Positions 42,101-54,298 of a DNA stretch of 64,000 nt are shown here, piece after piece (positions within the stretch are counted from its first letter, which is position 1; the number at the start of each line of letters is the position of its first letter). The stretch is from contig LSRY02000030.1 in the NCBI GenBank assembly GCA_001643675.2, forward strand, positions 1,040,501 through 1,104,500, in the 5' to 3' direction. The position numbers and the translations under genes were made by a program. The stretch is from Monocercomonoides exilis. Taxonomy: Eukaryota; Preaxostyla; Oxymonadida; Polymastigidae. The notes beneath the pieces are model-generated. The model ran no database searches, was not told where the DNA came from, and saw only the letters and a program-made list of their open reading frames with translations.

Positions 42101-42955
42101 GAAAAGATGCAGAATGCAACTTTCGTAAGTGGAATCTCTGCTGATGGTTTCTCACTTCCGTCTGTCGTGCTGTGGCCGAGTGCAACTCTTCCGAAAGAAC
42201 TGATAACACTGTAAACGCAGTTTCTTGACATTTGACCAAACACAAACGGCTTAATGGACAAAACATCATTCAAAAAATACGCCTTTTCAGTCCTGCTGCC
42301 AGCTATCATTGACAGAAGAAAGCGAATTCCAAAAGAATCTCATCGTTGCCTTTTTCTCCTGGATTTCCACTCATCACGCGCAGATCCAACTGAATGGAGA
42401 CAGTTCAAGGAAGCGGAAATTGACGTCATCACCTTCGTTCCACACACAACACACATATCGCAGCCGCTGGACAGATGCGTATTTGCAGTGTTGAAGTCAG
42501 AGCTTTCAAACAGATACAGCTCCCCATCATCCACCTCCTCATCTTCAAAAAGAACAGCTGTTGCATATGTGTAACCACAAGCCCTGCACACCGCGTTCAC
42601 CCCATCAGTCATCAAAAAAACCTTCATCAACAGCGGGGTCCTCAGCAATGGATCTGGATCTGTGCTAATGAAACTTCCTCAGTCTTCTCAATACTTCATT
42701 CCTTCTCATTCTCATTGTTTCGATTTCTTCGGAAAAGAAATAACAAAAGAAAAGCTTCTTGATGAATGGGATGAATATAATGAAAAAAACAAGATGAAAA
42801 TTGAAGAAATTGAAGATAAAGAAAAGGAAATGAAAGAAGAAGGATTGCCTTCGGAGAAAAAAGTGAAACGAGCATTCAGAAAAATTAAGAAAGATGACGA
42901 TGAAACAAGTGATGAATTTGACCCCTTTGAAATTGAAAATGGAAAAAGATAAGTG
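42068..42955 (+). pseudogene. pogo/Tigger-like DDE transposase remnant
   Basis: A single frame read across in-frame stops (a TAA near 42077, TAA 42212, TGA 42233, TAA 42572) gives the C-terminal half of a DDE_1 transposase: 'NATFVSGISADGFSLPSVVL' (beta-strand before the first spacer), 'NGLMDKTSFKKY', 'CLFLLDFHSSRADP' (second catalytic Asp), 'FVPHTTHISQPLDRCVFAVL' (third catalytic Asp) and, after the last stop, 'ALHTAFTPSVIKKTFINSGV'. The tail to 42955 is Glu/Lys-rich (EEIEDKEKEMKEEG). The N-terminal DNA-binding domains and the first catalytic Asp are missing; the PrimPol element lies immediately to the left. Damage is nonsense only, with the frame preserved for almost 900 nt. Terminal repeats of this transposon were not found. 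Confidence 0.75.
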
Positions 42956-43089
42956 AAAAGAGTTATTGATTCGAATTTTGTATCATTTTCATCATTTTTT
43001 TTAACTTTTTTCATTTCTAAAATTATTGGTGCCAATAAAGAAAAAAGAACCAATAAAAAGATGACCCTATCAACAAAGTTTCCAAAAAA

Positions 43090-43690
43090 TACGTCAACGA
43101 ATAGAAATAGAAAAAAAAGGAAAAGAAAAAAAGATAGAAAGAAAAAAGAAAAGAAAGCTAACTTGAAGCTGATCAAATTGAATTTTCAGAGGAACTGCAG
43201 CGGCAATGCTTGACCAGTCATTAAAACCTGCCTTTTTCAAATCTCTATTCTCTTTTTCTCGCGCGTGCTTTTCATAAGCCCACTTCTTAGCCCAGCCAGC
43301 CTCACCAGCGCTGTCCCTCTTGTCACAGCCCCGTTCTCTCCATACACCAGCTTTTCCATCATTTTCTTGTCTTCCCAGCTCAGGACAGAAACAAACGCAC
43401 AGTGCAGCATCTTCACTGCAACCTTCTCCAGCACTCGCGCTGCTGTCCGAACAGCAAGCTCCACAGACCGCTTGCATGCAACAAACCCCACAACCCCGCT
43501 TCGAGATGCGCCTCCAACTGGAACAGAACACCGCACTTCCCCTCAAAGTCAAACGTGATGTTGTGCTCTCGGCAGTTCGAAAAATATAACCCGTTAGGAA
43601 CACGTGACAGCTCTGGCTGGTTGAATAGTCGAACTATTTCATAGCAGAGATCTGACACTGGAGAGAGGAAGGCACGCACCTGTGCTGGGA
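43090..43690 (-). pseudogene. Frameshifted coding remnant, unknown family
   Basis: High-GC island whose minus strand is protein-like in three successive frames: 'VSDLCYEIVRLFNQPELSRV' with 'SNCREHNITFDFEGK' (43679 to about 43530), then 'RTAARVLEKVAVKMLHCAFV' with 'SWEDKKMMEKLVYGENGAVT' (about 43536-43280), then 'REKENRDLKKAGFNDWSSIA' (about 43260-43190). At least two frame changes. Cys-rich alternative translations are frame shadows. No known domain recognised; the segment may be multi-exon rather than broken. Confidence 0.45.
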
Positions 43691-44035
43691 CGGCAGCTCA
43701 ACCAGGTGCCAGCTGAGGAAACACTCTCAATGAATGCCTCACCTGGCGCAGTGAGGTCGACCTGTGAACTCAGCTAGAAGAGCCCTGAGTCCGAGCAGAT
43801 GCAGAATACGCAGATTCAGAAGAAGGAATGTATCAATTAGAAACGACGGAACCAGAAATGCATTGGATGAGGTTGTTTATTAAGACAATCTTTTAGCAGT
43901 TATAAGGAAGATGAGACATTCATTTTTTAACTGATTTTTCCTCCTACGGATCCATCGAGAAATCTACTGCTCCCATAAAACATAAACATTTCATCCAGGT
44001 TATCAACTTATTCACCTGAGGAAATGACTTAATAA
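43691..44035. other. Spacer with weak coding-like composition, nothing identified
   Basis: Mixed composition between two decayed segments. No open frame with recognisable motifs on either strand. Confidence 0.4.
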
Positions 44036-44670
44036 TCTATTTTTCGAAGAGCATTTGCCCTATAACATGCATTTCATCCTCCAATACCATTGACATTTCA
44101 TATTCAACGGAACAATCTTCACAGGCGCTCCAAATTTGACTATCATCTCTGTCTCCCTCCACGTACCAAAATGATTCAATATTCCATCTGATGCAAATTA
44201 TCTACTTCAATTCCCATTTTTGTTTGCGCTGACATTTCATCTCATTTTCTTATCTCTTATCTCTTTTCTCTTTTTCTGCACGCCTCTGCTCCACACAAAA
44301 TTTTTCTCTCTCCGCAACTCACTATCCACACAAACTCTTTACTCTCTTCCACTTCTTCCATTTTTCCCTCTTCTCAAAAGGACTCTCCCCAGCGGTCATG
44401 ATACTCGTCATTCAATCAAACAACAACATCACATTCGCAGTCAGATTCCCCAAATCTCTTCTCTTGATCCTCCCACAGTTCCAACTGCATTCCCTTCAAT
44501 CTCATCCTCACATATTTTTTCAGCAAACAAAAAAGCGTCCTTATCAACCAGAGTCAAACTTCCAGTGTTCTGTGACCATTCATTCACAACTTTCCATTCT
44601 TCTTCTTCTTCTTCTTCATATGGGGAAAAATATTTTTCTTCAGGCATTTTCATTGAAAAATTATGCACTT
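44036..44670 (-). pseudogene. Coding-like remnants, minus strand, unknown
   Basis: Two minus-strand stretches read like protein: 'NTGSLTLVDKDAFLFAEKIC' with an acidic tract before it (44668-44441), and 'SACEDCSVEYEMSMVLEDEM' (about 44130-44040, ending in TAG). The C/T-rich plus strand between them gives only low-complexity translations. They might be exons of one gene; no splice model was convincing. Confidence 0.35.
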
Positions 44671-46351
44671 TTCATGGACTTTTTGAGATCAAAAAACTTA
44701 ATAAAACAGTGATCATTTTTTGACAGACGTGAAATGACACAAAACATTTTGTTATTATATCAATGATGCCTGTTAACTAGATATGTAAATCAAATTTTTT
44801 TTGAATTCTGAGAAAGTGAAATAAAGTTATGTGTGAAGCAATTTTTCAATGACTAGTGCAAAAAAAGCTTGAAAGTCCGTATTTTCCCCCATATTCTTTT
44901 TCTATTACTTTCTTTCTTTCTTTCTTTCTTCCTATCTTTTTCCACCTTATTCTCTATGCTTCATTGGAAATCCTCTTGCATTATCATTTCTTATTTAAGT
45001 TCACAATCATGCCATTCCAAGATTAAGATTGCAGCACCACTTACACTGTTACCAAAAGCGATATCGTTGGACCAAAATGTTTTTTGATTCATTGAATCGC
45101 ATCCAATATTGTCTGAGAAAAGATCCTCTTGGAAATATCATCAGCACTCGAAGAAGCTTCTGTCAACAGAAGCGGAGAAAGTTCAACAAAAGAGGGCATT
45201 GTTTAAAAGGTATGCATTGAACAACAATGTTTCATTCTTTTGTGAAGAACAGCGAAGCATAACAACAAAAATATTAATTGATCTGTTTAAATGGTTGATG
45301 CTTGATCTGTAATAAAAGTTCACAAAAATGATTGAAGTACCTTCAATGAAAGCAATACGGTCATTCTCGTATAACTCTTATTGAAGTCCTTATTCACTGA
45401 CAAAGCATTCTAATATTCAATTGCAAGTCCCAATTAAGATTAAGTCGATGATAAAGATTGCAAGTCAACTTCACTTCTTTTTTGTCTGTGAACCGAATTG
45501 GAGCAGACAACAGCTTTTGAAAAGGGAGATCATGAAGTTTGAAAAAATAAAAGGAAAAAAGCTAAGAGCGAAGAGAGAAGGGAACATTGCTGAAGTTCTT
45601 TGACTTTTGTTGCTTTTCACAAAAATGTCTTCGCAAACATAGGTGACTCTAAAGCAATTCAAACGCAATAATCACATTTCCATCATGCAATGAAAGGATA
45701 GTGAGCTGCAAAAGTCTGATGTTTCAATGAAATGAAAATAAGATGCAATAGAGATATATTGAAAACAGATTTGTGGAAATGAGAAAAAGAAATGTTGAAG
45801 AAGAAAAGGAAGATGATAATTGAAACAGTTATGATGACAGCAGTGTATTTTGTTTGAGCAGACATGAGATGTTTCAAATGACAGCAAAACGAAAAGATCA
45901 ATTACAGAAACAGAGAATGCTGTGATTGTCGCTTTCGACCCATTATGGTGATACAAGAAAAATAAGTTTTCATTTCATCTCGTTTCACGTTTCTTTGCAT
46001 CTTTATTAGAGCACAGGCAATTGTGCTAAATATTTTGATAGATCATTTCCCACTAATTATTCATGCTTGCACTTAAACTTAATTTCCAAACTTTTTGAAT
46101 CTTTTTTGTGATATTCAATAGAATTAATAAGTTTCTAAATTGAGGATTTAATATTTTCTTCTTTTTGAGAAGGAATGAAGTTTTTGATCTTTTGTGGGAA
46201 ATGATCAAAACTTATAAAAGTTTAATAACATTTGAACAAAGAATAATTCGGACGAAAAAAGTGGATATTCATGTTAAACTTATCAAACACAATGAAAATA
46301 GGCAATTAAAATATTTTTTTATATGTCGAACATAAAAAGCTTGAAAGACCA
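44671..46351. other. AT-rich region with a TTTC microsatellite, no gene seen
   Basis: Contains (TTTC)n at about 44908-44932 and a few short purine-rich stretches (45029-45220, 45540-45600) whose translations are Lys/Arg-rich but lack motifs. No intact gene. Confidence 0.45.
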
Positions 46352-46752
46352 TACAGTTTGTGCAAAAAATACCGGACATCGCAAAAAATACCGGACAAGA
46401 TCGATATCTCAATTACCGCAAGAGGAATAATTCTGACAATTTTCCTCAAAATATATCTCATCAATGCAAACTCATTTGATATACCAAACTTTCAAAACTT
46501 CCTTATTTGTGATCGGAGAAAATTATTTTGAAAATCTTGGAGAAACTCAAAATTTTATTTCTCCTTGATTTCAATGATTAATTTTTTCTGAACACAAATG
46601 AAGCTATTTTGAAAGTCGTGTATTTCAAATGAGTTTGCATTGATGAGATATATTTTGAGGAAAATTATCAGTATTTTTCTTCTTGCGGTTATTGTGATAT
46701 TGATCTTGTCCGGTATTTTCTGCGATGTCCGGTATTTTTTGCACAAACTGTA
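46352..46752. mobile_element. Tc1/mariner-like MITE
   Basis: 401-nt non-autonomous element. The left terminus TA-CAGTTTGTGCAAAAAATACC is mirrored by GGTATTTTTTGCACAAACTG-TA on the right, with TA on both sides as in Tc1/mariner target duplication. The inverted repeats extend about 125 nt and contain a direct duplication of AAATACCGGACA (at about 46366 and 46385). The central 100 nt are non-repeated. A second copy begins at 63814. Confidence 0.85.
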
Positions 46753-46990
46753 TTTTCCCCCAAATTAATAAAATAACGAAAGTCAATTTCGTTTTCCGGT
46801 CGTTATCTGCCCACTTGCCCATTAAATCTGTTTCTTATCAGAAGATTTTGATTTTTATATGTTTATTAATAATGAATATTTTTTTCACATAAAATAACAA
46901 ATTATGAACATTTCAAAAATATTTGTATTTTGCAAATTCAACAATGCATATAACTCATTTTCTGAAAAAAAAAATAATATACGATTTTGA
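46753..46990. other. AT-rich spacer
   Basis: Unremarkable AT-rich DNA between the Tc1-like MITE and the CACC element. Confidence 0.4.
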
Positions 46991-48393
46991 TACACCAAAA
47001 ATAATTCTAATTCGAAAAATAATAATAATACATTTTCCATAAAAAATAATTCATTTACGAAAATTTATATTTCTATTTCGTAATTTATTAATACGATTTC
47101 TTAAAAGAATAAATCAATGTCAAAAATAAAATTTTTTCAATTTTAAAAAATTCGTTCCTTTTTATTGAAAATTTTATAATTGAAGTCAATTAAAAAAGAA
47201 AATGAATTCATTTTCATATAAAAATTGATGTTTTTCAATTTTTTTACCAAAGAAATTTCAAAAAATAATTGGTGAAAAAATTCTTTTTTTTGTTATTCAA
47301 TAAAATGTGATTGAAATTTAAATATTTTTATTTTGATATTCAATTGAATGAATATTTTTGAAATTTCTATCATTTCAGTGATGATTTTCGAAAATGAAAA
47401 AAATCAAAAAATTGATTTGATTCATATTTATGTTAAAAAATATGTTATTTGAGTAATAATATTTGATTGGTTAAATAAAAACTTGAAATTTTCTGAAATC
47501 CATTCACGAGATAAATTAGAATTTTCATTTATAAAAAAATTTCGAAATTGAAATTTTATTTTTCGAAAACGAATTATAGTAACTTTCATAATAGGCGGAC
47601 ACTTTCCTAATGGCCGGACAGCAGCCTTTTCTCAGCAGCTTATGAACGTAGAATTTTGATTTTTTTCCACATCAATCGTAAGGTGAATATGAATATATGA
47701 AGCATTCTGAGAATACTTCATTCTTGTGTGTTCATTTTTTTAAAATTTATTTTGTTTTTCGGAGAAACACGGTGTTATTAGTTTATCCGAATTTCTCATA
47801 AAAAAACAAAATTAATTTTAAAAAAATGAACACACAAGAATGAAGTATTCTCAGAATGCTTCATATATTCATATTCACCTTACGATTGATGTGGAAAAAA
47901 ATCAAAATTCTACGTTCATAAGCTGCTGAGAAAAGGCTGCTGTCCGGCCATTAGGAAAGTGTCCGCCTATTATGAAAGTTACTATAATTCGTTTTCGAAA
48001 ATGAATAATATTTTTCCGTATTTGAATCATTTTTGATGTAGAAGTTTAAACAAATATTTTGATACGATAAGACTATTTTCACTTTTTATATTATTTATGT
48101 TCTTCTGCAAAGAGTCATTTTCATGAGGTTATTCAAAAAAGAATGAAATATTCATTTTTAATTTGTCATAAGATTGACGATATTTGAAATTTAAATAATC
48201 TTCAAATAATTGAAAAGTAATTTGTTTCAATCAACTAATAATTATTATAAAAGTGACAGCGCGTCAAAGATTGAATGATCGCTTGAATTTTAATTATATT
48301 CATCATCAAGAAAAGTTGAAAAATTCTGTGAAATTAAAAATCTTTTTAACGAAATTGAAATATTAATATCGAAATTGATTAATTTTTGGTGTA
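46991..48393. mobile_element. CACCAAAAATAATTC element, copy 1 (with nested palindrome)
   Basis: Left end TA-CACCAAAAATAATTCTAATTCG; right end TCGAAATTGATTAATTTTTGGTG-TA, inverted and flanked by TA. Subterminal AATTC/TTCGAAAA-type repeats match copy 2 (62637-63681), including ATTTCGTAATTTATTAA near 47080. About 1.4 kb because a 440-nt palindrome (47560-48002) has inserted in it. No coding capacity. The right end is diverged, so confidence is moderate. Confidence 0.6.
47560..48002. mobile_element. Near-perfect palindromic foldback MITE
   Basis: Two arms of about 195 nt, inverted and nearly identical, around a roughly 50-nt loop (TTTTTCGGAGAAACACGGTG... on the left side). Outer ends TTTCGAAAACGAATTATAGT / ACTATAATTCGTTTTCGAAA. 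Arms carry GGCGGACACTTTCC and TGGCCGGACAGCAGCC. No coding capacity. Would form a cruciform or long hairpin, and its near-identity suggests recent formation or arm conversion. Confidence 0.85.
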
Positions 48394-48860
<467 letters not shown>

Positions 48861-50684
48861 TCAACCTTTCATCCAAAGTGGCGGTTCAGTCTCAACAATA
48901 TGTTTCCATAGATCTGACATTGTCATTCCACTCTTGTCTTCAAGTGAATTGTAGTGTCTCATCCATTCTGGTGGCTCTGTCTTGACTTCCCTTATCCAAT
49001 GCATGGCCATTGTCCTTCCGTTCCTGTCAGAAAGCGCAATTCTATGCCTCATCCATTCTGGTGGTTCTGTTTTGACACTTTCAATCCAGATCATAGCCAT
49101 TGTGGGCCCATTCTTATCAGTAAGTGAAGCATCATGTCTCATCCATTCTGGTGGTTCTGTTTTGACACTTGCAATCCAGAACATAGCCATTGTGAGCCCA
49201 TTCTTATTGCCAAATGTTATATCGTGTCTCATCCACTCTGGTGGCTCTGTCTTCACATAGTAAATCCAATGCATAGCCATCGTTGACCCTTTTTTGTTGC
49301 AGAGTGTAATGTAGTGCCTCATCCATTCTGATGGCTCTTTTTTCGCAAATCTTATCAAATGCATAGCCATTGTACATCCATGCTTATCTTCTTTCGCATT
49401 TTCATGTCTCATCCATTCTGGAGGTTCTGTTTTTACAGATTGAATCCAATGCATCGCCAACGTGAATCCTTCTTTATCACCAAGCGTAATGTTATGTCTG
49501 ATCCGTTCTGGCGGTTCTGTCTTTGCATGTCTTATCCAATGCATTGCCATTGTTTGTCCATTCTTATCAGAAAATGAACTTCCATGTCTCATCCACTCGG
49601 GTGGCTCTTTTCCGACGTGAATAATCCATATCATAGCCATTGTCCACCCATCCATGTCTATAAACGTCGTGTCATGCCTCATCCAGACTGGTGGCTCCAT
49701 TTTTGCCTCCATAATCCACAGCATCGCCATTGTCTCCCCGCTGCTATCGCGAAGTGCAATGTCGTGTCTCATCCATGATGGTGGCTCTGTATTCACATTT
49801 TTGATCCACAGCATTGCCATTGTTCGTCCAAACTTATCGGCAAGCGTGTTGTTGTGTCTCATCCATTCTGGCGGTTCTGTCTTGTTCTCAATAATCCACC
49901 TCATCCCCGCCGTCTGTCCATTTTCATCTTTCAATATTTCATCAAATTTCATCCATTTCGGTAATTCAGTTTTAACAAATATTCTCCAATAATCTGCCAT
50001 TGTCCATCTGTACGTATCTTTCAATGAATTGCAATGCCTTATCCATTCCGGTGGCTCTGTCTCTATATTCTCTATCCACAACATTGCCATTGTTCTGCCG
50101 TAGTTATCAGAAAGTGTAATATCGTGTCTCATCCACTTGGGAGGTTCTGTCTTGACATGTGAAATCCATATCATTGCCATTGTTCTCCCTTCCTTATCAG
50201 TAAGCGAAGCATCATGTCTCATCCATTCTGGTGGCTCTGTCTCTATATTCTCTATCCACAACATTGCCATTGTTCTCCCTTCCTTATCAGTAAGCGAAGC
50301 ATCATGTCTCATCCATTCTGGTGGCTCTGTCTCTATATTCTCTATCCACAACATTGCCATTGTACATCCTTTATAATTGGTAAGAGTTATATCGTGTCTC
50401 ATCCACTCTGGTGGCTCTTTTTTTGCAAATCTTATCAAATGCATAGCCATTGTATATCCATGCTTATCTTCTTGCGCATTTTCATGTCTCATCCATTCTG
50501 GAGGTTCTGTTTTGACATATGCAATCCAGAACATAGCCATTGTCCATCCTGTGCTATCAGCAAGAGTAATATCATGTCTTATTTTCTCAGGTGGTTCAGT
50601 ATGATTCTCCATAATCCATCGCATCGCTCTTGTGTGTTGACGTTTATTATCCTGTGGCTTTATCGCCTCCGAGTTATTGCCCAT
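48861..50684 (-). CDS. 607-aa protein of about nineteen 30-residue ankyrin-like 'PPEWMRH' repeats
   Basis: ATG at 50684, stop at 48861, single exon. After about 20 residues (GNNSEAIKPQDNKRQHTRAM) the whole protein is tandem units of 30 aa, consensus T-E-P-P-E-W-M-R-H-D-x-x-L-x-D-K-x-G-x-T-M-A-M-x-W-I-x-x-V-K. I count 19 full units and a terminal partial one. The 'DKxGxTxAMxWI' part resembles the D-x-x-G-x-T-P-L-H-x-A start of an ankyrin repeat, but with a 30- rather than 33-residue period, so a degenerate ankyrin-type solenoid for protein binding is likely. Unit 8 (TELPKWMKFDEILKDENG) is the most diverged. Two units near 50200-50350 are almost identical in DNA, showing recent duplication. Similar proteins are recalled from metamonads. 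Partner unknown. Confidence 0.85.
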   Translation of the reverse strand: MGNNSEAIKPQDNKRQHTRAMRWIMENHTEPPEKIRHDITLADSTGWTMAMFWIAYVKTEPPEWMRHENAQEDKHGYTMAMHLIRFAKKEPPEWMRHDITLTNYKGCTMAMLWIENIETEPPEWMRHDASLTDKEGRTMAMLWIENIETEPPEWMRHDASLTDKEGRTMAMIWISHVKTEPPKWMRHDITLSDNYGRTMAMLWIENIETEPPEWIRHCNSLKDTYRWTMADYWRIFVKTELPKWMKFDEILKDENGQTAGMRWIIENKTEPPEWMRHNNTLADKFGRTMAMLWIKNVNTEPPSWMRHDIALRDSSGETMAMLWIMEAKMEPPVWMRHDTTFIDMDGWTMAMIWIIHVGKEPPEWMRHGSSFSDKNGQTMAMHWIRHAKTEPPERIRHNITLGDKEGFTLAMHWIQSVKTEPPEWMRHENAKEDKHGCTMAMHLIRFAKKEPSEWMRHYITLCNKKGSTMAMHWIYYVKTEPPEWMRHDITFGNKNGLTMAMFWIASVKTEPPEWMRHDASLTDKNGPTMAMIWIESVKTEPPEWMRHRIALSDRNGRTMAMHWIREVKTEPPEWMRHYNSLEDKSGMTMSDLWKHIVETEPPLWMKG

Positions 50685-51360
50685 GTTGCTTGGTTTTTTA
50701 AGTTTGATCCGAAATATAATAAAACAAAAAAATTATGGAATGAAAAACTTGATCATTCTTTAATGCAAATTTTCTGATATTAAAAGTTGAAATGAGAATT
50801 ATTATATCAGAGAAAAAATACATATGTTTGTCCCAATATTGCAATTGCATTGTTTTTCTTCTCACAAAAAATATTCAAAATTCAGCAAACGAAGGTTTTC
50901 TTTGGGTATATTGCTCTTTTTTTATTGTTTGTGTTTGTCCATGATTATTAAAAGGCCATCTATTTGAATGCTTCAAACTTTCTAAATATTCTGCTTTTTC
51001 CCGATTTTTTGTGATTTAAACAGAACTTGATTATAACCGAGCTTCACAAGACTATAATGGTTGTCGAACACTCATTTGTCATTTCAATAATCCCCATAAG
51101 CAGTTGAGAAAGGGGTTTTTGCTTTTTATTGCATTCTGAACGTGGTTTATTCATTTCCATTTCGAAAATGTTTTGATCCAAAGATAAATGCAATCACTTG
51201 TGATAACACGAGTTATTATGAATGCTTTGATGTCTTGAAGAGAGTTTGTTAAAGCCTTTTGTGATGGAAATGAGTATGTTGACAAAAAAGAGAAGAAGAA
51301 CAGTCTGGTCTTTATTAATTTTTCTATATATGAATATTAACATGTTGAATGTTTTTGTGT
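50685..51360. other. AT-rich spacer upstream of the repeat-protein gene
   Basis: Should contain the promoter of the minus-strand repeat gene. No other feature recognised. Confidence 0.4.
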
Positions 51361-51366
51361 TGTTTT

Positions 51367-52110
51367 CAGGGCAGGAGGTGGAAATGAATGAAAATGAACT
51401 AAAGCGGGACATCTCGTTATGCAGGCTGACCATCGAGTTGGGAGAGCGAATTCATATGGAAAGTGCCCAGGGTGAAGGGATTGAAAGGGAATTGGAGATG
51501 ATCTTTTCAGACGCAAAAACAGGACATTTTTCAATGATGAGAATGGAATCTGGGCAGAAAACATGAATTTCACATTTTTCAGAAGGACCAGAAATCGATG
51601 CACTTGATGGAGAAACAACTGATGGAAAGGATGGTTGGCAAATCAGATGATGAAACACTTGAAAAAGGAAGGAATAATGAATTTTTATTGGAGGGAAACA
51701 GGCGCCGACAGAATAAAAAACAGAAAATTGCTTGTAAAAATGTTTGGAAGGTTTGCTGCTGTTGTTATTTTTTTTTTTTTTGAAGTGATTATTTTAATTC
51801 AGAATGCTGAAAGAGAGAAGGATTAGATGGCTTTGAAGAAGAAGAAAGGCGAGGAAGGAAGAATAAAGACGGACAGATGAAATGCGAGATATTTCGAAGA
51901 TGCTTGGCATTGGGCTTTTGCAAAGAATTATTTTTGACGAAAGAAGATTTTTTGTGAAAGAGGGGAAGTTAAAGAAGAAAAGATGGAATGAAAAAGAGAT
52001 TGACGCGTGCTTTGTATTTATTGTTAGAAAGAGAGAAAGAGGATTGAGCTGAAAGCGAAAAAGATTCAGAGGTTACATCTCTGCAGAAGAAAAAGAAACA
52101 GAAGAAGAGA
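51367..52110 (+). pseudogene. Coding-like fragments, plus strand, unknown
   Basis: After an acceptor-like GTTTTCAG at 51369 the plus strand reads 'NENELKRDISLCRLTIELGE' to a TGA near 51564, then in other frames 'MERMVGKSDDETLEKGRNNE' (about 51610-51700) and 'KMLGIGLLQRIIFDERRFFV' (about 51900-51960). They look like pieces of one protein broken by stops and frame changes, or unspliced exons. No domain recognised. Confidence 0.35.
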
Positions 52111-54298
52111 ATTTCAATGAATTTCTCCGTTGGCATAAATTGACACTCATCTTCTCAATATTCAACAATTAATCGTTTTATTCAATCCATTCATCATCAT
52201 CATCTTCTTCTTCATCAAATATATAAACATCATATCAATCAATTTCTGCTTCTTCTTTTTTTCTCTTTCTCTTCCCCACCCTCTTCATCTGCCTAATCCT
52301 TCTCTTTCATTCTATTCATTTTTCATTCTCCGTCTTCTCTCAACCAGCAGATCCTTCTTTGTTTCTTCTTCATTAGCTCTTCAATACTCTTCTTTTTCTC
52401 CTCTTTCCTCTTCTTTCCATTTCCATTTCGCCACTCAACTCTTTTCCCCTTCTTCTGTTCTATTCATCATCTTTATCCAACAGGCATTTACTCATTAAAC
52501 ACATCACATGTTCTTTCTTATTCTTCTCATTCTCATTTTCTTCATCATCAACATCAACATCAACATCCTAATCAACATCATAACATCAAAACCTCCCTCA
52601 AACCTTCTTCTTTCTCTTCTGTCATTCTTTCTCTGTCAACGCCTTCCATCTCCACCTCTTCCTTATCATTTTCCCTTTCTCCGCTTTCTGCTTCTTTCCC
52701 TTCTCTCTCTTCTCTCTCACACATCCCTTCTCTCCCTCATTCTTTTTTCACTCAACAGCTTCTTTCTCATTCAATTTCACCTGAATTTCCTCCTCCTCCT
52801 CCGCCTCTTTTTGACGAAAACAATGAATTTTCAAGCATTCACACAAGAAAACTTCAATTGAGACAGAACAGACTGAGATGGGGGCAGAGAAACAAACAGA
52901 TGCCGAACAAAGAGCAGAGGATGCTGGCTATTTTCACTGGAATGTATGAGAATGGGAATGATGGGAAAGATGGAAAAGGAAAAAAAGGAAATGTTGTGAG
53001 AGGAATGATAGGAATAACAGCGATGAGGGAGAGAGAGAAGGAGAAATGGAAAGAAGAACTGAAAGAGAGAGAAAAAGGAAAAGGAAAAGAGAAAGAGAAA
53101 CGAGAGAAATTTCCTGGTTTAAGCTGTTGGATGATTGGGTGGAGCTTCTTGATGCAGACGAGGCAGTCGATGAATGTGGAGTCAACGCATTGACACCCGA
53201 AAACTACTCATCTTCCCACACAATCAACACATTTGATTTTCCTGGCTATGCAACCAATCTTATTGACGACTTTCTCTTTGAGCAATTACTGAACAATGGC
53301 GATGACATTCTGCGAAGAAGATTCGGTTCGCTTGCAAACAGCCTCATTTCGAGCAGAGAATTGTCTGCTTTTCAGTCAGATGCGATCAGAAGGGAATTTG
53401 TGGCTGGAGCTGTTAGAGAGGGCTTTGGAGATCCATTGTGGCTGTGTGAAAGAGGAGTTTCCGTTCAGAAGCTAGTGAGATTGGCTCGGGCGTGTTGTTC
53501 GCTGAATACAAAAGCAGCGTTTGTTGAGGCAATGGCGAATCTGCAGAGATTTGTGAGTAATACAAACATATTTGAGAACCTTTCTGTTTGTAAATCCGAA
53601 GGAAATATTTCGAACTTGATCAAAACTTGTTCAATGAAAGTGCTGAATAAACTGCAGACATTTGCGATGAATTCACCTTGTTCATATAAAAGCTCTTTAT
53701 TTCCTGTGTGCAGACACCTGATACGAGCTCTTGAGCTATCGAAAATCAAAACAGAAGTCGAAAAATACCTTCAAAATGAATCAAACTCTTCAAGTATTCC
53801 TTTTTCTTCTTTCTCTTCCAGTTCGGAATCACTTTCAAGCTCCTCTTCATCTTCCTCTTCCTCTTCTTCCTCCTCCTCCTCCTCTTCTTCTCCAAATTCT
53901 GTTCTGAAGCTACTATTACATCAATCCATAGCATTCACCACTTCTCAGCTTCAATCAGCAAACACACGAGCATTTGGTATTTGGCTGCAGATTGTTATGA
54001 TGACAGACGATTTAACAGAAGAAGACGTGTTTCCGGTGGGCGAATGTTTGTGTGGTAGATACAGATAGATGAAACAGAACGGACATAAACATAGACATAT
54101 TCATTGAAATAAACATAAACATAGACTTCAATGCAGAAATCATCATCATCATCATCAGTATGCTTCAGAGAAGAAGAAAACGAGAGATGAAAAAGAAAAA
54201 GGGAATGAAAATGGATAAGATAGCAAAGAAGGAACAATTGAAACGGAATCTGTATTCTCAACTTGTGGTGAGTATTCTTGTTCTTGTTTTTCATCATG

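Noticed and set aside
48861-50684. CRISPR-like array in the 90-bp repeats, and plus-strand Cys/His-rich frames
   Set aside because: Repeats are coding on the minus strand with codon-like variation and no spacer structure; the plus-strand frames are mirror translations of the same repeats.
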